Translations under genes and position numbers: made by a program | Notes under the pieces: model-generated | Database searches by the model: none | What the model was told of the DNA's origin: nothing | The model's input: the letters and a program-made list of their open reading frames with translations, nothing else | Origin: JACPVU01 sp964373255 | Lineage (GTDB): Archaea > Aenigmatarchaeota > Aenigmatarchaeia > GW2011-AR5 | DNA: 64,000 nt | Reading direction: 5' to 3' | Assembly (NCBI GenBank): GCA_964373255.1 | Contig: CAYJTG010000004.1 | Span: 44,192-108,191, forward strand | Part shown: positions 43,149 through 50,835 of the stretch, in pieces | Layout of the letters: each line of letters begins with the position of its first letter | Position numbering within the stretch: the first letter of the stretch is position 1

Positions 43149-44251
43149 TATTCGATCACCACGAATGTTCCGTTAGATACCACTTCAAGCACAGGCTGCT
43201 TGTTTTCTGGATAATATTTATCACCGAAATAAATTTGGCCGGATGTCCCTGTGAAGTTTACTTTTGATATACATATTCGTATACTTTCAGAATTATATCC
43301 ACAATTTTCAATAGCAAATTTAATAAGATAAACAGTATCGTAAGCAATATCGCTGTATATTTCCGGCGGTTTTCCATATTCTTTAGAAAACTCTTCTATA
43401 AAATCCTGCGAAGGCTTGCTGAATCTGAATACTACCACGCCTTCGGCCACATCTATTGGCAATCTTCCAGCTTCTATTGTGCTGGCAAAATTTGAATGCG
43501 CAAGAATACGGCTTGTTATATTTAATTCAATTCTTTTCCTGCCGAACAATGCCATGTCATTAAAGTTAAGCGTGATAAAGATGGCATCAACATTTAGATC
43601 TTTAAAAATAGTTAATTCTGTTGACAGGTCATTGTTATCAAAGTTCTGTACAATTATTTCTTTTACCAAGTTTGCGTTTGTTGCATTGATGGCACTTTTA
43701 AACATACTCAGGTGCGCAATACCCCATGGATTATTCACAACTAATACGCCTACTGTTTTGATATTATTGTTTTTGATAAAACCTTCAACCGCATTTTTAT
43801 TTACCGCTACTGGCGAATGTACTGAGAAAAAATACGGGCTTGTTTGCGTTATTGTGTCAGGCAAAGCAGATGGCGATAAAAGAACGATTTTTTCTTTATC
43901 TAATTCAGGTATAACAGCATTTGCAAGTATGTCCCAAGAGCCACCGATGACAACGAGTACGTTATCGATTTCTGCCAATTTTTTGACAGATGTCAGTGTT
44001 TTTTGTGGCTGCGTTTCATCATTTTCATAAATGAGTTCTAATTTTTTGCCGTTTATTCCGCCAGCGTCATTTATTTCTTTTACCGCAAGATCAATGCCCT
44101 GCCTCTCGTTCTGGCCATGAATGGATGCTATTCCTGTAAGCGGCAGAACTACGCCAATCTTTATGGTTTCCTCTCTTTGTTGCTGTGTCAGAATTAGCGT
44201 AGCGATTACTATAACAGCAAACAAAATGCCAGCATAAACCGGATGTCTCAT
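43148..44251 (-). CDS. Branched-chain amino acid-type ABC substrate-binding protein 4
   Basis: A 367-residue LivK-family protein inside the permease operon, between livH and livM. It has an N-terminal membrane anchor (YAGILFAVIVIATLIL) without a lipobox. Lobe 1 starts IKIGVVLPLTGIASIHGQ. Its start shares one base with the livH stop and its stop touches the livM start, so it should be made in step with the permeases and is probably the core receptor of this transporter. Confidence 0.92.
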   Translation of the reverse strand: MRHPVYAGILFAVIVIATLILTQQQREETIKIGVVLPLTGIASIHGQNERQGIDLAVKEINDAGGINGKKLELIYENDETQPQKTLTSVKKLAEIDNVLVVIGGSWDILANAVIPELDKEKIVLLSPSALPDTITQTSPYFFSVHSPVAVNKNAVEGFIKNNNIKTVGVLVVNNPWGIAHLSMFKSAINATNANLVKEIIVQNFDNNDLSTELTIFKDLNVDAIFITLNFNDMALFGRKRIELNITSRILAHSNFASTIEAGRLPIDVAEGVVVFRFSKPSQDFIEEFSKEYGKPPEIYSDIAYDTVYLIKFAIENCGYNSESIRICISKVNFTGTSGQIYFGDKYYPENKQPVLEVVSNGTFVVIE

Positions 44252-45114
44252 TATTCTTTCCTCCCGAAGATGCCCTGCGGCCTGAATAATAAAAATGTCA
44301 CAAGCACAACAAACGCAATAGCATCCTTGTAGCCGGAAGGCAGGAACCAGATTCCTATGTTTTCTACAAGTCCCAAAAGAAATGCCCCGGCAACTGCTCC
44401 TCGTACAGAGCCAAGTCCGCCAACAACGCCTGCTGTAAAGCCTTTTATTATTGCATTCAACCCCATCGTTGGCTCAAGGTTTTGCTCTATCGCTATGAGA
44501 ACGCCTGCGCTTGCGGCTAATGCGCCTGCCAATGCGAATGTATATGTTGTTATCTTTTCAATGTTTATACCTATGACTTGCGCGACGTCCTTGTTGTCTG
44601 CAGTTGCGCGCATGGCTTTTCCTGTCTTTGTTTTCTGCAGGAACAATTCTACGACAAGCAAAGTTACAAGAGCGACAACAATAATCACAACCTGTGTCTG
44701 TGTGATTATGGCACCGAAGAACTCCATACCCTGAACGACAGGCCCTGTTCTTATTGTTTTCACTTCTGCTCCGAAGGCCGCTATTATGAAATTCTCGACA
44801 AATATGAAGATGCCCAAGGATGCCAGAAGAAGAATAAGCGAAGAAGATTTTCTGTTCCTCAGCGGTCTGAACACAGAATAGTTCATCGCGACGCCTATCA
44901 GGCTGCCGCCTATGACTGCGAGGATGAATGCACCCACAATATGCAGGCCGGCTGAAAAGAAGACGTATGCAAGATAAGCACCTATCACATAGAGCGAGCC
45001 ATGCGCAAGATTCAGAAATCTCAGCAATCCATAGGTCATACTAAAGCCGATAGCTACAAGGGCGTAAATTCCACCGGCGATGATGCCGTTTAGTATAAGC
45101 TGCTCGAGGACCAT
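44251..45114 (-). CDS. livH: Branched-chain amino acid ABC permease LivH
   Basis: A 287-residue permease with about eight membrane segments. It has the LivH features GLRFLNLAHGSLYVIGAYLAY-like stretch near the N-terminus (here YGLLRFLNLAHGSLYVIGAY), the TGKAMRATADNKDVAQVIGI coupling loop and the C-terminal LFRPQGIFG. It begins two bases after the HEPN-protein stop, leaving no room for a separate promoter. Confidence 0.94.
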   Translation of the reverse strand: MVLEQLILNGIIAGGIYALVAIGFSMTYGLLRFLNLAHGSLYVIGAYLAYVFFSAGLHIVGAFILAVIGGSLIGVAMNYSVFRPLRNRKSSSLILLLASLGIFIFVENFIIAAFGAEVKTIRTGPVVQGMEFFGAIITQTQVVIIVVALVTLLVVELFLQKTKTGKAMRATADNKDVAQVIGINIEKITTYTFALAGALAASAGVLIAIEQNLEPTMGLNAIIKGFTAGVVGGLGSVRGAVAGAFLLGLVENIGIWFLPSGYKDAIAFVVLVTFLLFRPQGIFGRKE

Positions 45115-45116
45115 TT

Positions 45117-45524
45117 TTACACCAATTTCTTTAATTTATTAAAAATCTCCAGCATCTGTTTTATCATATCATCGTAAATATTTTTATCAAATTTGTTTCC
45201 ATAGTATATTGTAGAATTTCTTATTGTTCTTGCCCTGTCAAAAATCTCGTATGATTTTTTGTCTTTCAAAACATCCCTCAAGTAATAACCAAGGCAATAA
45301 TGATTCCTCACCTTATAACCATTGAAATACATTAAAGCGTGCAATAATTCAAGCAATGCATCATAATAATTAGCAAAGAAGACAGAACAATTATTGTCGT
45401 CGATTTTTATTTTCTTCAAGACACTCAATGTCTCTTCAGAACGGCTTATAAGAAAATTTGCCCTTTTGTTGTCAGGCGTTATCTTAACAGAATTTCCTTC
45501 GTCTATACATGTTTTCCAATCCAT
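45117..45524 (-). CDS. HEPN-domain protein (probable toxin of a HEPN/MNT pair)
   Basis: A 135-residue helical protein with the HEPN catalytic signature RNxxxY at R102-Y107 (RTIRNSTIYYG), the motif of RNase toxins in HEPN/MNT modules. Two further helices (YYDALLELLHALMYFNGYKV) give the family core. Its start overlaps the stop of the MNT gene and its stop lies two bases from livH. It may cut RNA when not neutralised by the nucleotidyltransferase partner. Confidence 0.85.
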   Translation of the reverse strand: MDWKTCIDEGNSVKITPDNKRANFLISRSEETLSVLKKIKIDDNNCSVFFANYYDALLELLHALMYFNGYKVRNHYCLGYYLRDVLKDKKSYEIFDRARTIRNSTIYYGNKFDKNIYDDMIKQMLEIFNKLKKLV

Positions 45525-46066
45525 TAAACCACTTCCAAGCGTCCCGAGATGACATAACCATTAATAATTCCATTAAATGTGCTTGGGTTGCTTTTTTTCA
45601 GCTTATCTAATTCTTGTTTTGTAAGCAGGAATATCTGAATCTGCTTTTTCACTATCCGCTCAAAATCTTTAACATTCATTTCATTTTTTGATTCAGATAT
45701 TATAGCTATGTCAACATCGCTTTCTTCTATTGCGTCTCCGTTTGCATAAGAACCGAAAAGGACTATTGTAGGGTATCCAAAATGCTTGTTAATGGCGTCT
45801 ATAAATCCTGATTCGTCCAAGCTCATATTTATCTCGAACGTCTTGCAAAGACGGTATTTTCTACTCTCTCTATTAGCAAAGTAGAGCTTTCGTCCAGCAA
45901 TTTCTTTCTCTATTAACAGTCCTTCATTTTTCAATAAATCCAGATATTTTTTGGTTGACAGGGGCGCTATTTTGACTTTATCGGAAAGCGGCCTCCATAG
46001 GAACCCCTTCGTAGGGTTATCTAAAAATACCTTAAGCACTTTCCATATATTATAATTTTGTAACAT
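45524..46066 (-). CDS. HTH–MNT nucleotidyltransferase (antitoxin partner of HEPN)
   Basis: A 180-residue fusion. Residues about 1-70 are a winged HTH (TKKYLDLLKNEGLLIEKEIAGRKLYF as helix, turn and wing), 95-170 a minimal nucleotidyltransferase with GSYANGDAIEESDVDIAI. The third acidic residue is not evident (QIQIFLL), so catalytic competence is unsure. MNT antitoxins AMPylate or bind the HEPN toxin; the fused HTH could add autoregulation. A palindrome, GTTATA-N4-TATAAC, lies just upstream of the start. Confidence 0.87.
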   Translation of the reverse strand: MLQNYNIWKVLKVFLDNPTKGFLWRPLSDKVKIAPLSTKKYLDLLKNEGLLIEKEIAGRKLYFANRESRKYRLCKTFEINMSLDESGFIDAINKHFGYPTIVLFGSYANGDAIEESDVDIAIISESKNEMNVKDFERIVKKQIQIFLLTKQELDKLKKSNPSTFNGIINGYVISGRLEVV

Positions 46067-46068
46067 AA

Positions 46069-46084
46069 GTTATAATTATATAAC
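46069..46084. promoter_or_regulatory. Candidate autoregulatory palindrome of HTH–MNT
   Basis: GTTATA and TATAAC are separated by ATTA, three bases upstream of the HTH–MNT start codon. On the minus strand a TATA-like TTTTTATACTT at about 46091-46101 would give a nearly leaderless transcript, so the palindrome is at the transcription start. Direct repeats of ACATAA flank it. Regulation by the encoded HTH protein is inferred from position. Confidence 0.45.
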
Positions 46085-46110
46085 ATAAAGTATAAAAAGA
46101 TAACATTAAA

Positions 46111-46200
46111 CTAAATAGGTTTGTTTGCAACGAGAAAAAGGAAAGCACCAGCAATAATGACAAGAACTATAATGCCTGCCGCGAGTTCGGCGTGCTTCAT
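46111..46200 (-). CDS. 29-residue membrane peptide resembling a binding-protein anchor
   Basis: A short frame starting eleven bases after the stop of binding protein 5. It reads MKHAELAAGIIVLVIIAGAF and ends LFLVANKPI. It is a single membrane helix and matches the N-terminal anchor of binding protein 5 (MHRHTHLVAGIIFIIVIL, then FLVLNKQP) closely, with the frame stopping where the ligand-binding lobe should begin. It may be the remnant of a further binding-protein gene cut at the HEPN/MNT module, or a free-standing small membrane protein. Confidence 0.5.
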   Translation of the reverse strand: MKHAELAAGIIVLVIIAGAFLFLVANKPI

Positions 46201-46210
46201 TTGGATCATA

Positions 46211-47341
46211 TTATCCAGCATACGATACAAACGTTCCATTCTGTGCAATCACTAATGCAAATTCTATGCCAACGACATCGCCTTTGTTGTCAAATTTATA
46301 TCTCCCTATTGTTCCCGTATACCAGTCCATGTTGTATAAGAAATTCTTTATACAATCTGTGTCATCGCTACATTGGCGAAGCGCATTAGCTGTAATGAAC
46401 ACAGAATCATAGCGTGCACCCGCATCGTAATCATTTACAGGATCAGAGCCATAGATTTTTTTATAGTTATCTAGTAATGCCTTGCCAGATGTCGTTGATA
46501 ATGTAGGAGCGTCAACAAATATCGTGCCTTCGATGGCATTGCCGGCTATCTCCAATGCATCTTTAGCAGCTATCACCGTGTATATCTGGCTGTTAACAGC
46601 AAGCTCTCTCATCTGCTTTATTACAAGACCTTGAGTTGTACCAGACTGAGGAACGAAGAATATTACATCAGGATTAGAATCTTTTATTTTTGTTATTTGT
46701 GTCCTGAAATCTCTGTCACCCTGGTTGAATATTTCATCAGCAACTATTGTTCCACCAAGCTTTAAAAAATTTTCCTTGAAAACCTTCCTTACACCCTGCG
46801 CGTAATCCGTATTCTCGGTTAGAACCGCGGCCTTTTTGTAATTTTTAATTATATTTTCTGCCAAAAATCTTCCTGTATCCGTATCTGATGGAGAGTTCCT
46901 GAATACATATTCGCCAGCGTCGCTTATAGCAGGATTGCTTGAGAACGCTGAAAATAATATAACTCTATTTGGCTCAGTTATAGGCGCAATTGCAAGCGTT
47001 TCGCCGCTGCAGGCGCCACCGAGAATAATTTTGACTTTATCGATTTCAACTAATTTCTGAGCAACAATGCTTGCATCTTTGCCGTTGCATTTCCCGTCTT
47101 CATAGATAACTTTGATATTCTTACCATTGATGCCACCAGCACTATTTATCTCACTAATAGCTAATTCAACCGCATTTCTTTCAGTTTCGCCAAATGCAGC
47201 GGCATCCCCACTTAATGGTCCGATGAAACCGATTCTTATTGTTCCTTCTTGTGGCTGTTTATTCAGAACAAGAAAAGCAAATGCAGTTAGAATGACAATG
47301 ATAAAAATGATTCCGGCAACAAGGTGGGTGTGCCTGTGCAT
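46211..47341 (-). CDS. Branched-chain amino acid-type ABC substrate-binding protein 5
   Basis: A 376-residue LivK-family protein. ATG 47341 is chosen because it lies just after the previous stop at 47346 and gives an anchor (HLVAGIIFIIVILTAFAFLV). Lobe 1 starts IRIGFIGPLSGDAAAFGET. It is most similar to the second half of the fused protein upstream (shared INGKNIKVIYEDGKCNGKD and GGACSGETLAIAPIT), so the two arose by duplication. Confidence 0.91.
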   Translation of the reverse strand: MHRHTHLVAGIIFIIVILTAFAFLVLNKQPQEGTIRIGFIGPLSGDAAAFGETERNAVELAISEINSAGGINGKNIKVIYEDGKCNGKDASIVAQKLVEIDKVKIILGGACSGETLAIAPITEPNRVILFSAFSSNPAISDAGEYVFRNSPSDTDTGRFLAENIIKNYKKAAVLTENTDYAQGVRKVFKENFLKLGGTIVADEIFNQGDRDFRTQITKIKDSNPDVIFFVPQSGTTQGLVIKQMRELAVNSQIYTVIAAKDALEIAGNAIEGTIFVDAPTLSTTSGKALLDNYKKIYGSDPVNDYDAGARYDSVFITANALRQCSDDTDCIKNFLYNMDWYTGTIGRYKFDNKGDVVGIEFALVIAQNGTFVSYAG

Positions 47342-47345
47342 AGAA

Positions 47346-49490
47346 TCAGCCCTGATAGGGCACGACGGTGCCATTGACTATCTGCCTTACGCTCAGCGTT
47401 ACGCCAACTACGTCTCCGTTGCTGTCAAATCTGTATTTTCCTGCTGCTCCGTTGTAGTCGTCCATAGCGTACAGCCAGTTCTTGATGCAATCAGTGCCTT
47501 CACCGCAGCTTTTTATTGCATCGACAATTATATACGCAGCGTCGTATCCAAGAGCTGCAAACGTAGGATAAACAGGATCTTTTTCGAATTCTGCCTTGTA
47601 TTTTGAAAGCAGCGAATTTGCCTTAGCGTTCGAAGGTTCAAGAATAGGCAAATCGACATATATCAATCCCTCAGCAGCACCACTAGCCTGTTCTAAGAAA
47701 TCAGAAGCTCCACCAAAATAGGCTGCATAAAGCTGCTGGTTGAGTCCCAGTTCGCGTGCCTGCTTCACTGCTAAGCCACCTGCCACGCCTGATTGTGGAT
47801 TGATAAATATAACATCGGGGCTGGACGCCTTGATTTTTGTAAGCTGCGTCCTGAAATCCTTGTTTCCTTGGTCAAAAACCTCGTCCGCAACTATCTGGCC
47901 TCCGCCCTCAGAGATCTTCTTTTTGAATACTTCACGAAGTGCCTGCGCATAATCTGTATTTTCAGAAAGTATGGCAGCTTTTTTGTATTTCTTTAGTATT
48001 ACTTCAGCAAGCTGTGCACCCGCAAAAGCATCAGATGGGTGATTACGAAATACGTAATCGCCTGCTGTTGTCAATAGAGGACTGCTTGACGTTGAAGAGA
48101 ATAAAATAACCTTGTTCTGCTCTGTTATAGGCGCCATTGAAAGCGTCTCGCCACTGCACGATCCGCCAAATATCACTTTTACTTTATCGACGTATACAAG
48201 CTTGTTTGCGGCTGTCGCGGCGTCTTTTCCTGTACATTTGCCGTCTTCAAATATAACCTCTAGCTTCTTTCCATTTATCCCGCCTTGTGCATTTATCTCA
48301 TTCAGTGCTATTCCAATACTATTTTTGACGTCTATCCCGTAAGCCGCTGCATCACCCGTAAGTACGATGACCGAACCAAGTTTTATAGTGCCAGCTGAAA
48401 TTGGTATTGTTACAGGCTTGCCGGCTTTTATCATTCTTACGACGGCTTGGCTGTGAATGATATGGTCAGAACCAATATTCAGTATGCCTAATGCTCCGCT
48501 GAAATCTTTTATGTTGAGCATCTCGGCAGCAACTTTGTCATGCGAAGGAATAGTTTTGCCATCGCCGGCTTTTTCAAAGCCCTCTGCTACAAGAAGAACA
48601 TTATCATAAGTGTTAGCTGAGAATGCCTGCGGATCTTTTCCATATTTGGCTTTGTACATGCTGATATATGAGTTTGTAGGGTCCGCTGCTTGAACATACC
48701 AATAGCCCTCAAACAAAGACGGCTCTTCTGTGAATTCAAAGGCTTCTATAGATGTTAATGGCGTAGTAATTCCAAGCTCCTTTATTTGTTTTGTCAAAAG
48801 CTCAAGCTCTGGCGAGAACGTATGGAGCAAATAAATATCAGGGTTCTTCTCTTTCGCCTTTACTACTATTGTCCTGAAATCGCGCTCGCCAAGGTTAAAT
48901 ACATCATCGGAAACAATTTGCAAGTCTTTGCCTATAACCTCTTTCTTGACCGCATTTGTGATTGCAAGCGCCCCTTGCTGGTTCATTGAAAAGATAGCAA
49001 TGCGCTTTATACCTCGTTTCTGCGCCTCAGCAACCCATGCTTTTGCCTCCTCTTCGGGGGGTGTGGCATGTATGAAATTATATGTTCCTTTGGCAACGTT
49101 GGGGTCGGACGCTACCCCTATATGTATAACTTTGTTTTGTTCTGTCACAGGTGAAACAACATTGCCCGAGCCTGAAGAAAATGAAAGCACTGCATCAACT
49201 TTGTCTGCAAAAACAAGCTTGTTTACCGCATTGGCAGTGAGTTGCGCATTAAGTTGGTCGTCTTCAAAGATTATTTCATAATTATATTTCATGTTCGCAA
49301 GCTGGTCTTTTGCAAGAAGCATAGCGTCCCTTGCAGATTCCCCGAGAAGTGCTGTGCTACCTGTGAGCGGCAGGATAGCACCTATCTTTATCGTTTCTGC
49401 TGCTTCTGGCGTCTTAAAAACAAATACCACAAATCCGGCTATGAGTAGAAGAACAATTACAATTCCTATTGCTGTATAAGTTCCTTTCAT
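47346..49490 (-). CDS. Tandem double ABC substrate-binding protein (LivK–LivK fusion)
   Basis: A 714-residue protein in one frame. After one membrane anchor (about 5-26) come two complete periplasmic-binding domains: residues about 33-365 (IKIGAILPLTGSTALLGES) and about 368-714 (IKLGSVIVLTGDAAAYGID), with a linker of only a few residues and no second signal. The halves differ, the second resembling binding protein 5. ATG 49490 is preferred to GTG 49496, which overlaps the GGGTG site. Such double receptors are uncommon; the halves may bind different ligands and feed one permease. Confidence 0.9.
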   Translation of the reverse strand: MKGTYTAIGIVIVLLLIAGFVVFVFKTPEAAETIKIGAILPLTGSTALLGESARDAMLLAKDQLANMKYNYEIIFEDDQLNAQLTANAVNKLVFADKVDAVLSFSSGSGNVVSPVTEQNKVIHIGVASDPNVAKGTYNFIHATPPEEEAKAWVAEAQKRGIKRIAIFSMNQQGALAITNAVKKEVIGKDLQIVSDDVFNLGERDFRTIVVKAKEKNPDIYLLHTFSPELELLTKQIKELGITTPLTSIEAFEFTEEPSLFEGYWYVQAADPTNSYISMYKAKYGKDPQAFSANTYDNVLLVAEGFEKAGDGKTIPSHDKVAAEMLNIKDFSGALGILNIGSDHIIHSQAVVRMIKAGKPVTIPISAGTIKLGSVIVLTGDAAAYGIDVKNSIGIALNEINAQGGINGKKLEVIFEDGKCTGKDAATAANKLVYVDKVKVIFGGSCSGETLSMAPITEQNKVILFSSTSSSPLLTTAGDYVFRNHPSDAFAGAQLAEVILKKYKKAAILSENTDYAQALREVFKKKISEGGGQIVADEVFDQGNKDFRTQLTKIKASSPDVIFINPQSGVAGGLAVKQARELGLNQQLYAAYFGGASDFLEQASGAAEGLIYVDLPILEPSNAKANSLLSKYKAEFEKDPVYPTFAALGYDAAYIIVDAIKSCGEGTDCIKNWLYAMDDYNGAAGKYRFDSNGDVVGVTLSVRQIVNGTVVPYQG

Positions 49491-49500
49491 AATCACACCC

Positions 49501-49659
49501 TCACTTAATTCTGCGAACTTCTATTGCGTATAATTCGTCATGTGATAACATATCTTTTTTGGCTTCTTCCATTTCATATGATTCATATATACGTCTTGTT
49601 ACTTCACTCGAAACAACGTACGCGATAGTCTTTGAATTTTTTCTTTTACTTATATCCAC
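49501..49659 (-). CDS. 52-residue hypothetical protein leading the receptor operon
   Basis: A small charged protein found by reading the gap. It starts with GTG 49659 after GGGGTGT and reads MDISKRKNSKTIAYVVSSEV, then a helix with EMEEAKKDMLSHDELYAIEV. It ends ten bases before the start of the double binding protein, so it is probably the first gene of that operon. I do not recognise the family; the size and charge would fit a ribbon-helix-helix or similar small regulator, unproven. Confidence 0.5.
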   Translation of the reverse strand: MDISKRKNSKTIAYVVSSEVTRRIYESYEMEEAKKDMLSHDELYAIEVRRIK

Positions 49660-49752
49660 ACCCCGTTGTTACTGCGTAATAATTAAAATTGGTAGAATAT
49701 AAGGTTTATTTAAGAAATTTTTCACAAAATGACAAATTTTAAATAGTTTTGT

Positions 49753-50742
49753 ATGAAAGTTAAAAATATGAGTGTCGGAGCAGCGAAATTAGATGAGAAA
49801 GACAAAAGAATACTCTTGGAATTGGATACGGATGCCACTCAGAGCCTGAAGCAGATAGCAAGAAAACTAAGAACGACAAAAGAGGCGGTTTCTTACCGGA
49901 TAAAGCAGCTTGAAGAGAAAAAAATCATATCCAATTATATCGGCATTTATCATATGACCAAATTAGGATTGACCCACTACAAGATGTATATAAAATATGC
50001 GCATATCACCGATAAGAAAAAGAGAGGAATAATTGATTTTTTGCTTAAGAAAAAGACATTCCGATGGCTGGCAAGCTCTGAGGGCGCTTTTGACCTCATG
50101 ATTGCAATACACCTTCCTTCTATCTTTGATTTCGAGCATTTCAAGGACAGATTTTTTTCGCGCTTCGATTCTGTATTCCAGAAAAGTTCATTTGCCATTT
50201 TAACTGAGGCCGAAGCCTATCCACGCCAATACATTCTTGGCGGAAGAAACCCTTTGAGGAAAGTTTTTGTTTTCTGCAGCCCTTCCACTAAAGAAAATCT
50301 GGACATAGATGACCTGAAAATTATAAAGGCTCTCTCAATGAATTCCCGGGCTTCATCAAACGAAATAGCAAAGATGACAGGATTAACCGACAGGGTTGTG
50401 CGGTATAGGAAGAGTATACTGAAAAAGAAAGGCGTGATTGTTGGCTATAAGCTTGTCGTAAACTATAGAAAGCTCAATAATCTCTTCTTCAAATGCCTAA
50501 TAAAATTACAGAATGCTGACGAAAAACGCCTGCATGATCTCAGGTCATATGCGCGCCAGCATCCAAACGTTGTTCACTGGCTTAGGGTTTTGGGGGAATG
50601 GGATGTTGAACTGGAGGTAGAGATCTCATCCATAGATGAATTTTATGAGATATCCAATGAAATCAGGAATAGGTTTTCCGACATAATACAGACATTTGAT
50701 ACGGTTTTAGTCACAGAAGAACATTTTACAGAATACTATTGA
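49753..50742 (+). CDS. Double Lrp/AsnC-type regulator
   Basis: A 329-residue protein built from two Lrp/AsnC units. The first HTH (LDEKDKRILLELDTDATQSL, then TTKEAVSYRIKQLEEKKII) is followed by a RAM-like domain; the second HTH is at about 190-245 (IDDLKIIKALSMNSRASSNEI, then TDRVVRYRKSILKKKGVIV) and again a RAM-like domain (WLRVLGEWDVELEVEI). ATG 49768 is a second possible start. It is divergent from the receptor operon and followed by the PLP enzyme gene, whose upstream half-sites it may bind. Confidence 0.88.
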   Translation: MKVKNMSVGAAKLDEKDKRILLELDTDATQSLKQIARKLRTTKEAVSYRIKQLEEKKIISNYIGIYHMTKLGLTHYKMYIKYAHITDKKKRGIIDFLLKKKTFRWLASSEGAFDLMIAIHLPSIFDFEHFKDRFFSRFDSVFQKSSFAILTEAEAYPRQYILGGRNPLRKVFVFCSPSTKENLDIDDLKIIKALSMNSRASSNEIAKMTGLTDRVVRYRKSILKKKGVIVGYKLVVNYRKLNNLFFKCLIKLQNADEKRLHDLRSYARQHPNVVHWLRVLGEWDVELEVEISSIDEFYEISNEIRNRFSDIIQTFDTVLVTEEHFTEYY

Positions 50743-50746
50743 CGCT

Positions 50747-50776
50747 CTCAAAAATACAGTTTTGAGTTACTCAAAA
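50747..50776. promoter_or_regulatory. Three alternating half-sites upstream of the PLP enzyme
   Basis: CTCAAAA (50747-50753), TTTTGAG (50760-50766) and CTCAAAA (50770-50776) form two overlapping inverted repeats with spacers of six and three bases. They end 13 bases before the BRE. This is a good candidate operator for the Lrp-type protein encoded immediately upstream. Confidence 0.55.
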
Positions 50777-50788
50777 GTAGTAAAAATA

Positions 50789-50802
50789 GAAACCTTTAAA
50801 TA
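50789..50802 (+). promoter_or_regulatory. BRE/TATA promoter of the PLP enzyme gene
   Basis: GAAACC followed by TTTAAATA is a standard archaeal BRE/TATA pair. Transcription should start near 50824-50828, giving a short leader that carries the GAGGGTG ribosome-binding site before ATG 50836. The double binding-protein gene has a similar GGGTGTGATTATG start. Confidence 0.6.
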
Positions 50803-50835
50803 GTGTTTTGACAAAATTATACTGAGGGTGTGGTT

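Noticed and set aside
49708..49745. TTCACAAAATGACAAA as an Lrp site in the divergent region
   Set aside because: It does not share the CTCAAAA half-site found at 50747-50776 and is weakly symmetrical; left as unassigned promoter sequence.
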